From the NCBI GenBank assembly GCA_015486705.1, contig WFRG01000140.1, positions 1-6,521 of the forward strand: a stretch of DNA of 6,521 nucleotides, in the 5' to 3' direction. The DNA is from Hippea sp. GTDB taxonomy: Bacteria > Campylobacterota_A > Desulfurellia > Desulfurellales > Hippeaceae. Below are positions 1 through 5,827 of this stretch, piece after piece; the stretch's first letter is position 1; the number at the start of each line of letters is the position of its first letter. The notes beneath the pieces are model-generated. The model had not been told where the DNA came from. It saw nothing but the letters and a program-made list of their open reading frames with translations, and made no database searches. Position numbers and translations under genes: made by a program.

Positions 1-16
1 ATGATTAAAGGAAACT

Positions 17-23
17 GAGGTGA
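17..23 (+). promoter_or_regulatory. Ribosome binding site of the MEMO-family gene
   Basis: The sequence GAGGTGA matches the anti-Shine-Dalgarno complement GGAGGTGA very well. It leaves a normal spacing, six bases from the GG to the ATG at 27, and fixes that start codon. No promoter can be judged because only 26 bases precede the gene. The gene may be co-transcribed with something to the left. Confidence 0.75.
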
Positions 24-26
24 GCT

Positions 27-830
27 ATGTTTGTTAGAAAGCCTGCTGTAGCGGGCATGTTCTATCCTGCAGATCCAGTTGAGCTAAAACGTTACCTTGA
101 GAGTGTCATAGATAAAAATGCAACAAAGGTCTCACCTAAAGCGATCATCGTTCCCCATGCGGGTTATGTGTATTCTGGTCATGTGGCCGCAAAGGCGTAT
201 AGTGTTATCGAGCCGTTTGATACATACATCGTTATGGGTCCAAACCATACGGGTTTGGGAGCGGAAATTTCTGTATTTGACGGCGTTTATGATATGCCCT
301 TTGGTCAGGTTTATCCAGATGAGGAGTTAATCCAAAGAATAGCAGAAAACGAGTACGTTGATGTAGACTACTATGCCCATCTACAAGAGCACAGCGTTGA
401 GGTTCAACTGCCCTTTATTGACTTTGTTACACCAAACGATTACAAGGTCGTTACCATCGTTGTTGGAACGCAGAACATATCAAAGCTTTATTCTACGGCC
501 GAAACCATTGCTAAGGCGATTTCTGAGTCGAACAAGAGAATTCTTATGGTTGTCTCAAGCGACATGAACCATTACGAAAATCAAGAGATTACCCTAAAGA
601 AGGACGCTTTGGCTATAGAGAAAATGGAAAATTTAGATGAAAATGGTTTGATGAGGGTTTGTCAAACAAACGGTATAACGATGTGTGGTGTGGCGCCAGC
701 TTACATTGCCATTGCGGCATTGAAGATGCTGGGAGCGACAAAATGCACAGTGTTGGATCACAGGACAAGTGGCGATGTAAACGGTGATTATTCTCAGGTT
801 GTGGGCTATGTAGCTGCCGTTATAGAATGA
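27..830 (+). CDS. amrB: MEMO family protein, AmmeMemoRadiSam system protein B
   Basis: This 267-residue protein has the full length and motif set of the MEMO family, a fold related to class III extradiol dioxygenases. Visible signatures, in order, are the N-terminal RKPAVAGMFYPAD, VPHAGYVYSG (His44), GPNHTG (His74), EHSVEVQLPF (His122, Glu125), SSDMNHY (Asp179, His182), MCG (Cys220) and a C-terminal SGDVNGDYSQVVGY. The two early histidines and the cysteine correspond to the metal-binding site described for human MEMO1. In prokaryotes the family is one part of the AmmeMemoRadiSam set, with an AMMECR1-domain protein and a radical SAM protein. The biochemical role of that set is unsettled, and neither partner is in this window. 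The protein has no signal peptide or membrane segment, so it should be cytoplasmic. Its stop overlaps the comEC start by four bases. The family call is very safe; the precise function is unknown. Confidence 0.95.
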   Translation: MFVRKPAVAGMFYPADPVELKRYLESVIDKNATKVSPKAIIVPHAGYVYSGHVAAKAYSVIEPFDTYIVMGPNHTGLGAEISVFDGVYDMPFGQVYPDEELIQRIAENEYVDVDYYAHLQEHSVEVQLPFIDFVTPNDYKVVTIVVGTQNISKLYSTAETIAKAISESNKRILMVVSSDMNHYENQEITLKKDALAIEKMENLDENGLMRVCQTNGITMCGVAPAYIAIAALKMLGATKCTVLDHRTSGDVNGDYSQVVGYVAAVIE

Positions 831-2263
831 GGGACTTTCTTGATAGGATAGTTTACGATTATCCCTTTCTGTTTGTATTTGCCTCGCTTTTCTTTATTGC
901 GGTTTTTCATAATACTTTTGCCTATTTTATCTCCTTTTTATTTTTTGCCGTTGCGGTTTATTTCAATAGGCACTTAGCCTTTGTATTTGCTTTATTTTTA
1001 ATTCTGTTCGTTGCTTTCAATATACACAAAAGGCCTCACAGGTGCAAAGGCTCTGGAGAAGGTGTTGTAGAAAACGTAACAATTGGGAGAAGTTTAAATA
1101 TCGAGTTAAAAACGGGCAGAAGCAGGCTTTACCTTTTTGCACCAATTAGATACAGCAACGTTAGGATTGGTGACGTTGTTCGTTTTAGGGTGGGTCTCAA
1201 GAGTACTAACACACTAAAAAACAAGGGTTTTGCCCGTTATCTTGAGTCAAAATCCATCTACTATTACGGTTTTGTGAAAAGCTTAGTGGTGGTGGGCAAG
1301 GAACAGCCACTATCGTTTTTTGAATCCGTTAGAAGAAGGATAGAAGACGAGTTTTATTACTTTTTGCCTAAAGATGTTGAGTATTTCTTGGATTCCGCCA
1401 TTCTCGGAGATGGCAGGTATAAGTCAAAGATAAAAAAGGATTTCATAAACACGCAAACGGCACACATTATGGCTGTCTCTGGTCTACACATGGGCTTTGT
1501 TTTCGGTTTGTTCTATTTGCTTTTTTACTATTTATATTCTTTTGTCGGCTATATTTACAGAAGGTACAATCTAAAGATTTTGGCGAGCATTTCGGCATTC
1601 TTCCCTACACTCCTTTATTTTTCCATCACGGGCTTTCATATCCCTGCAATTCGCTCCTTTCTTATGACGCTGTTATTTGTTTTCTCTTTGATCTTTTCGC
1701 GTGAAAGGTCATCTTACAACATTTTGTTCTTCCTTGCTGCGATTTTTTTGTGCTTTGACGGTTCAATTATCTTCAATCCTTCATTTGTCATGTCGTTTTT
1801 GATGACATTTTTTGCCCTTTTGATATGGTCAAGAGTCGGGATTTTCGTTAATAATGGTTACCTAAAGACCGCTGTTTTTACCTTCCTCATGTCTGTTGTT
1901 GCAATACCGATGAGCAGCTATTACTTTTCAAAGATTGGCTACCTATCTTTCCTTGCAAATATGATTGTCATACCATTCTTCGGTTTTTTGGTTGTGCCTT
2001 TGGCTTTTTTGGGAATTTTGGCTACGCCGCTTCCCTATGGTTTAATAAAGATTTACATCTATAAACTTGTGGCGCTCGTAACGGGAATACTGTTGAAAAT
2101 CGTTGGATTCGTATCCTCTATCTCACACCCCATAAACTTCAAGATGCCGTTTGTTTTGGTTGCTATTATCTACGTTCTTTTTGTTGCCTTTCTACTTACA
2201 GTAGATAGACTTCTACATCTTCCAGATAGTCAATGCCAAACTCATCGGAGAATCTCTTTTTGA
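827..2263 (+). CDS. comEC: ComEC/Rec2-type competence protein, short form without metallo-beta-lactamase domain
   Basis: This is a 478-residue integral membrane protein of the ComEC/Rec2 family, the inner-membrane channel that takes up single-stranded DNA in natural transformation. Residues 12-65 hold N-terminal hydrophobic helices. Residues 76-155 look like the OB-fold DUF4131 domain (GEGVVENV, RIGDVVRF). The Competence domain follows from about 185, with AHIMAVSGLH at 212-221, GFHIPAIRSF at 269-278, NPSFVMSF at 317-324 and SFLANMIVIP at 374-383, then helices to about 458. Full-length ComEC of roughly 700-800 residues carries a C-terminal metallo-beta-lactamase-like nuclease domain. It is absent here, as in the short ComEC proteins I recall from Helicobacter and Campylobacter. 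The start ATG overlaps the stop of the MEMO gene (ATGA) and has no good Shine-Dalgarno, so translation is probably coupled. The last 22 or so residues lie over the convergent gene's end and are not membrane-like. Confidence 0.9.
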   Translation: MRDFLDRIVYDYPFLFVFASLFFIAVFHNTFAYFISFLFFAVAVYFNRHLAFVFALFLILFVAFNIHKRPHRCKGSGEGVVENVTIGRSLNIELKTGRSRLYLFAPIRYSNVRIGDVVRFRVGLKSTNTLKNKGFARYLESKSIYYYGFVKSLVVVGKEQPLSFFESVRRRIEDEFYYFLPKDVEYFLDSAILGDGRYKSKIKKDFINTQTAHIMAVSGLHMGFVFGLFYLLFYYLYSFVGYIYRRYNLKILASISAFFPTLLYFSITGFHIPAIRSFLMTLLFVFSLIFSRERSSYNILFFLAAIFLCFDGSIIFNPSFVMSFLMTFFALLIWSRVGIFVNNGYLKTAVFTFLMSVVAIPMSSYYFSKIGYLSFLANMIVIPFFGFLVVPLAFLGILATPLPYGLIKIYIYKLVALVTGILLKIVGFVSSISHPINFKMPFVLVAIIYVLFVAFLLTVDRLLHLPDSQCQTHRRISF

Positions 2264-2942
2264 AATAGGCAAACTCTAAAAATCCAGCCGAGTTTATTAA
2301 GGCCTTGTAAAGGCTCGTTGGAGAATGGTACGTTTCCTCAAGGTGTCTGAATTCCAAGTTTTTAAGCTTTATTCGTGTAAAGCCGTCTTTTAGGTGATTC
2401 TGAGTTATATTTGATATGCAGTTGCCAAAGTTATCAATATAAACAATCTTCCCAATGATTTTCTTGTTTTTCTCTTCAACCTTTAGGCTTTCGGATAGGC
2501 TATCCTTTGGTTCGCCAATGTTTTCAAACCCTTTTTTGTAAAGTAACCATGCTGCCCTGACCATAATATCCCGTGCTTCAAACGTTTTTGAGCTGTTGGG
2601 GTTGATTTCTGTTCTGTCGAGTTTTCTGATTGCTTCAGGCTCGATCAAAGCTAATGCCTCGTTGCCCGGCGACACTATGTATTGATTTTTGTACTTTACG
2701 GCAACAATGTCCCTATCTGTCCCAACACCCGGATCGACAACTACGATGTGGATTGTGTTTTGGGGAAACTCTGGCACAACTGTCCTAACGATATACGCGG
2801 CTTCAAGTGAGTTAAATGGCTTAATGTTGTGTGTTATGTCTATGATTTTTATCTCTTCCCCGAATAACTTAATCAGTTCGGCTTTCAGTTGGGCGACAAA
2901 ACCACCGCTGTCTGAAAAGTCAGTTGTTAGTGTTATTATCAT
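2196..2942 (-). CDS. Divergent SAM hydroxide adenosyltransferase (DUF62 family)
   Basis: This 248-residue protein belongs to the DUF62/SAM-HAT family, whose known members split S-adenosylmethionine with water to adenosine and methionine. Fluorinase and chlorinase are relatives. Visible motifs are TLTTDF (4-9), IIDITHNIKPF (33-43), VVDPGVGTDR (68-77), TFEARD (120-125), YIDNFGNCISNI (168-179) and SAGFLEFA (218-225). Of the Asp-Arg-His triad I recall from the Pyrococcus enzyme, Asp70 and Arg77 are kept. Glu122 stands where the family has His (usual TFHGRD). The usual PDNG is PGNE at 92-95, and the Asp usual at position 13 is Gly. Length is normal and the protein reads as cytoplasmic. A clear AAAGGAG site precedes the ATG. 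The gene starts 23 bases inside the TPR lipoprotein gene and ends inside comEC. The family call is strong; hydrolase activity is uncertain because of the substitutions. Confidence 0.88.
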   Translation of the reverse strand: MIITLTTDFSDSGGFVAQLKAELIKLFGEEIKIIDITHNIKPFNSLEAAYIVRTVVPEFPQNTIHIVVVDPGVGTDRDIVAVKYKNQYIVSPGNEALALIEPEAIRKLDRTEINPNSSKTFEARDIMVRAAWLLYKKGFENIGEPKDSLSESLKVEEKNKKIIGKIVYIDNFGNCISNITQNHLKDGFTRIKLKNLEFRHLEETYHSPTSLYKALINSAGFLEFAYFKKRFSDEFGIDYLEDVEVYLL

Positions 2943-3714
2943 TTTCTATCTCCTTTAGTAGTTCTACCTTTTTCGTGAAACAAGTGCCCGATTTCTGTTT
3001 AATTTTGTTTAACTCCATTATTGCTTGATATTTATCGTTTATTTTCATATAGCAGTAGGCCTTTTTCAACATAGTATAGCATGAATGTCCTATTTGTTCT
3101 TCCATGTAGTTTAAATTTTCTAGGGCCTTTAAGTAGTTCTTATTTTTAATGTTAAGCTCTATTAGGGCTTTGAAATATAATGGATTGGAGGAATTAGAAA
3201 AAATTATGGCGCTCCGTAAATCATCTTCAGCAAGTTTTATTTTTCCGAGCTTTGAATACACAAGGGCTCTGTTATAAAAAGCTACATCGGCATTTGTATA
3301 AAATGGGTTATTTATAAGCTTTGTAAACATACTTATTGCTTTGTTGTATTTCTTTATGCCAAAATAATAAACACCCAACGCATTGTAAGCATCGAAGAAG
3401 TTTTTATTAATTGAGATTGTTTTTTTGAGATAATATTCGTATTCTTTCAAGTCACCTCTAAGTTGATAGGCAATTGCCAAAAGATAGTAAACGCGAGGGT
3501 CGTTTTTTAACGTTTCTTTTGCTTCTTCTAAGTATTTAAAAGCATTAGCCAAGTTTTTGTAGTCTTTGTGAACAATGATGTTTCTTGCCATTTCGTATTT
3601 GATTAGAGCAATTTTTATACTCTTATCATGGCTGAGGTTTTGATTTGTTGTTGCGCAAGCCGAAAGCATTATTAAGGGTATAACCGCTAAAAAGAGCTTA
3701 ACATATACTTTCAT
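2920..3714 (-). CDS. TPR-repeat outer-membrane lipoprotein, PilF/PilW pilotin-like
   Basis: This is a 264-residue predicted lipoprotein. A short signal peptide ends in the lipobox LSAC, with Cys20 as the expected lipidation site. The mature part is made of helical tetratricopeptide repeats at about 60-74, 76-106, 109-138, 143-173 and 195-230. The size, the lipobox and the order of repeats (ALGVYYFGIKKYNKAISMF, then NNPFYTNADVAFYNRAL, then ALIELNIKNKNYLKALENL) recall PilF/PilW, the pilotin that helps assemble the type IV pilus secretin at the outer membrane. That match is by pattern only, and a generic TPR lipoprotein cannot be excluded. Base composition is clearly AT-richer than the neighbours: sampled 60-base lines contain 16-20 G+C, against 24-28 in nearby genes. 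The start is chosen for the signal peptide; only a poor AGGA sits directly before the ATG. The gene overlaps the downstream DUF62 gene by 23 bases. Confidence 0.82.
   Translation of the reverse strand: MKVYVKLFLAVIPLIMLSACATTNQNLSHDKSIKIALIKYEMARNIIVHKDYKNLANAFKYLEEAKETLKNDPRVYYLLAIAYQLRGDLKEYEYYLKKTISINKNFFDAYNALGVYYFGIKKYNKAISMFTKLINNPFYTNADVAFYNRALVYSKLGKIKLAEDDLRSAIIFSNSSNPLYFKALIELNIKNKNYLKALENLNYMEEQIGHSCYTMLKKAYCYMKINDKYQAIMELNKIKQKSGTCFTKKVELLKEIENDNNTNN
2950..2956 (-). promoter_or_regulatory. Ribosome binding site of the DUF62-family gene
   Basis: On the minus strand AAAGGAG lies seven bases before the ATG at 2942, inside the last codons of the TPR lipoprotein gene. It fixes the start and implies independent ribosome loading on a shared transcript. 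Confidence 0.8.
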
Positions 3715-3720
3715 ATCCTA

Positions 3721-3749
3721 ATACTAACTCACAACATTCATTGCGTCAA
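3721..3749 (-). promoter_or_regulatory. Possible sigma-70 promoter before the TPR lipoprotein gene
   Basis: On the minus strand TTGACG (3749-3744) and TAGTAT (3726-3721) are separated by exactly 17 bases in the 57-base gap after the DUF1844 gene. The first box matches consensus at five of six positions, the second at four. A start about seven bases after the second box would fall on the ATG of the lipoprotein gene, giving a nearly leaderless message. That fits the lack of a spaced Shine-Dalgarno but also makes the promoter doubtful. Confidence 0.35.
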
Positions 3750-3771
3750 CTAATTGCTTACATTTTACGCG

Positions 3772-4020
3772 TTACTCTTTTGTTCCGTGGAGGTATTTTA
3801 TGTGTAAGTCGTACAAAATTTCGTTTAACAAACTTTCTTCTTCTTCTGTCAGGTTGCCTTTTGTTTTCTCTTTGAGAATATCGAGCATATCTATTGCAAA
3901 CTTCGCCTGCTCTAAGTTTTTATCCTTCTTTTTGCTAAATGGATCCTCTATTACACCGAGATGCACGTATGCTGTTTGGGCTAATGTTATAACCATCTGG
4001 CTAAAATCGGGTTTGTCCAT
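3772..4020 (-). CDS. DUF1844 family small protein
   Basis: This is an 82-residue acidic cytoplasmic protein without signal peptide or membrane segment. It shows the hallmark pattern of DUF1844: FSQMVITLAQTAYVHLG near the N-terminus (6-22), a short charged linker (27-36), AKFAIDMLDILKEKTKGNLT (39-58) and a final helix ending LYDLHIKYLHG (69-79). The KTKGNLT segment is the most diagnostic part. Length is normal for the shorter members. The family has no established function that I know of and is common in Desulfobacterota and related phyla. The start is set by a very strong Shine-Dalgarno (AAGGAGG, eight bases before the ATG). The gene has its own likely promoter overlapping the stop of the upstream transporter gene and is probably the first gene of a subunit with the TPR lipoprotein and DUF62 genes. 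Confidence 0.85.
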   Translation of the reverse strand: MDKPDFSQMVITLAQTAYVHLGVIEDPFSKKKDKNLEQAKFAIDMLDILKEKTKGNLTEEEESLLNEILYDLHIKYLHGTKE

Positions 4021-4028
4021 TCCAAAGG

Positions 4029-4035
4029 CCTCCTT
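4029..4035 (-). promoter_or_regulatory. Strong ribosome binding site of the DUF1844 gene, within a small inverted repeat
   Basis: The minus strand reads AAGGAGG with eight bases to the ATG at 4020. It lies within AAAGGAGGCCTTT (4036-4024), where AAAGG and CCTTT can pair over a three-base loop, so part of the site could be held in a small hairpin near the predicted 5' end of the message. Confidence 0.8.
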
Positions 4036-4043
4036 TTTAGCGA

Positions 4044-4071
4044 ATTTTATAAAAACTCAGGGATATGTCAA
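4044..4071 (-). promoter_or_regulatory. Likely sigma-70 promoter of the DUF1844 gene
   Basis: On the minus strand a perfect TTGACA (4071-4066) is followed after 16 bases by TAAAAT (4049-4044), five of six to consensus. The -35 box overlaps the stop codon of the upstream transporter gene. Transcription would start near 4037, just before the Shine-Dalgarno of the DUF1844 gene, giving a leader of about 17 bases. Confidence 0.6.
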
Positions 4072-4949
4072 TTGGTCCTGGTGCTCTCTTTTATAGCTGT
4101 TGCAATCGATAAAAGCACAATTGCCATGCCCAAGGCCTTCATGAGACTGATGGATTGATGGAAGATTATGTATGCCAAGATTGATGCACCAATGGGCTCG
4201 CCAAGTGTTGCAATGGCAACGGCGTTTGCCTTTATGTGTTTCAATGCCCAGTTGAAAGAGGTATGTCCCAACAGTTGGGGAATGATGGCCATTAGAACCA
4301 TTAGTAGGTAGGAAATGGGCCTGTAACCTAAGAATGGTTTTGCGCTCAATAGGGCAAAAATCAATGTGAACAGGGCGGAGAAGCTGTAGACAAGCGTTAC
4401 GTACTGAAATGTAGTTAGGTACCTGCGCAGGTGTGAACCGGACATGAAGTAGATACTAACGGCTACAGCTCCAACAATTGCCAGAATATCGCCTAAAATG
4501 GGGTTTGGATAAGCCGATGACCCCGTTAAGTCTTTATCCGAGTAAGCTATAATTGCACTACCTGCTATTGCCATTGCCGTGGCTATCAATGTCCTTGCGC
4601 TGGGTTTCTCTTTAAAGAACAGTAAACTAAAGATGATCACAAATACGGGGCTTGTTGAAACAAGTGTAACTGAGCTTGCAATGGATGTGTATTTGATTGA
4701 GGCTATCCAACTTATAAAGTGGATGCTTAAGAAAAAGCCGCTCAGAATAGCTATAAAGAAATCCCGTGTATTTGCTGTCTTTAAGGGTATATTTTTGTAT
4801 TTTGCCCACGACAACAAGATGACAGATGATATTATGAGCCTATAGGTGCTTATGATGATGGCCGGGACGTCGTATGTTAGTTTGATGAGTATACTTGATA
4901 ACGACACGGATAGTATGCCAATCAAAAGGACTGCATATACCTTGATCAT
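4068..4949 (-). CDS. EamA/DMT-family transporter, third of three
   Basis: This 293-residue inner-membrane protein has the two tandem EamA repeats of the drug/metabolite transporter superfamily, about ten helices. The first repeat covers about 5-137, with ALLxx-type helices, the sequence STSPVFVIIFSLLFFKEK (98-115) and Glu114 at the end of the fourth helix. The second covers about 152-287 and contains FNWALKHIKANAVAIATLGEP (232-252), the typical Glu-Pro of the ninth helix. Substrates of this superfamily range from amino acids and nucleotides to SAM and cannot be read from sequence. The start overlaps the stop of the preceding transporter gene by four bases (ATGA), with a weak AGG eight bases upstream, so translation is probably coupled. 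After its stop a new promoter starts the DUF1844 unit. The family is certain; direction and substrate are unknown. Confidence 0.92.
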   Translation of the reverse strand: MIKVYAVLLIGILSVSLSSILIKLTYDVPAIIISTYRLIISSVILLSWAKYKNIPLKTANTRDFFIAILSGFFLSIHFISWIASIKYTSIASSVTLVSTSPVFVIIFSLLFFKEKPSARTLIATAMAIAGSAIIAYSDKDLTGSSAYPNPILGDILAIVGAVAVSIYFMSGSHLRRYLTTFQYVTLVYSFSALFTLIFALLSAKPFLGYRPISYLLMVLMAIIPQLLGHTSFNWALKHIKANAVAIATLGEPIGASILAYIIFHQSISLMKALGMAIVLLSIATAIKESTRTN

Positions 4950-5827
4950 CGTTTTAACCTGATTAAAGGCCCTACTTCGCTGACAAAGAGGCCCAAGAAC
5001 ATAATGCCAGCGCCAATGTAGGCCCTTAAAGACAGCACTTCGCCACCCAACAGGTAACTAAAGATCGCAGAAAACACAGGTTCCATAATGAAGATAATCG
5101 CCGTTTTTGTTGGAGTTGTGTACTTTTGTGCTGTGTTTTGTATGACGAAGGCATAGACAGTGGCAAAAACCGCAGTGATGAGAAATGAAAAGATCAAGTA
5201 AGTGTTCCAGTGTTTTGGTATTAAGTACGGTTCTTTGGCAAGTGAGACAATCGTTGCCAATACCGACATCGTTGTTATCTCAACTACCGTTAAGAGGAAT
5301 GTGTCGTGTTTTCTTGAGTACCTGTCTGTTAATATAATCTGTATGGCAACAAATACAGCGCAGATAATTGTTAGGATTTCGCCTGTTGACAGTGTTAGTG
5401 TGTCGTTTAAGGACATGAGCGTTACACCCAAAAATGACAAAACGGCGCCGATTTGAGAGTAGATTCTTGGTATCTTTTTGAGTAAAACGGCTGAGAATAT
5501 TGGCGTGAAGATAACGTTTAAACCCGTTAAGAAACCAACGACGGTTGCGGATGAATACTGTAGTGCAACAGTTTGGAATGCATATGCCAAAAAAAGCACA
5601 ATTCCTAAGATGACACCATCTTTTAGAATTTCTTTACTTAAATTTTTTAATCTTGGAAAGAATATTATGGCTAAGAGGATGCTGGATATCCAGAATCTTA
5701 TGGATAGAAAGGCAAATGTGGGCATCTGTTCTATGGATTTTTTGACGATGATGAATGTACTGCCCCAAAAAATCGTGACAGATAAAAGAAGCAAATCCGC
5801 TATGTATTCCTTTGAAACTCTAATCAT
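4946..5827 (-). CDS. EamA/DMT-family transporter, second of three
   Basis: This is a 293-residue ten-helix membrane protein with two EamA repeats. It opens with the classical FWGSTF motif (20-25) in the first helix, typical of the RhaT/YdcZ-like exporters. The first repeat runs to about 140 and includes GFLTGLNVIFTPIFSAVLLKK (98-118). Lys118 replaces the Glu found at the equivalent place in the two neighbouring paralogues. The second repeat, about 150-285, has TKTAIIFIMEPVFSAIFSYLL (240-260) with the Glu-Pro pair at 249-250. The protein ends with a basic tail. The start ATG lies eight bases inside the end of the preceding transporter gene, with an AAGAAGGG site upstream. It is clearly a paralogue but not a recent duplicate of its neighbours, since shared identity is limited to family motifs. 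Substrate unknown. Confidence 0.93.
   Translation of the reverse strand: MIRVSKEYIADLLLLSVTIFWGSTFIIVKKSIEQMPTFAFLSIRFWISSILLAIIFFPRLKNLSKEILKDGVILGIVLFLAYAFQTVALQYSSATVVGFLTGLNVIFTPIFSAVLLKKIPRIYSQIGAVLSFLGVTLMSLNDTLTLSTGEILTIICAVFVAIQIILTDRYSRKHDTFLLTVVEITTMSVLATIVSLAKEPYLIPKHWNTYLIFSFLITAVFATVYAFVIQNTAQKYTTPTKTAIIFIMEPVFSAIFSYLLGGEVLSLRAYIGAGIMFLGLFVSEVGPLIRLKR

Noticed and set aside
1..18. Codons ending in TGA at 16-18, possibly the tail of an upstream gene
   Set aside because: The frame is open to the left edge but only five codons are visible. Stops in the other two frames at 2-4 and 6-8 could equally end an upstream gene.
2305..2318. Short hairpin GCCTT-gta-AAGGC downstream of the comEC stop
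   Set aside because: It has no T tract, lies inside the DUF62 coding sequence and is five base pairs, so it is not a believable terminator.
4051..4080. Intrinsic terminator after the last transporter gene (minus strand CAGG...CCTG then five T)
   Set aside because: The stem is only four base pairs with a 15-base loop, and the region is better explained by the promoter.
3800..4096. Plus-strand open frame of 98 codons over the DUF1844 gene
   Set aside because: It lies antisense to a recognised protein, has no ribosome binding site of note and resembles no family.
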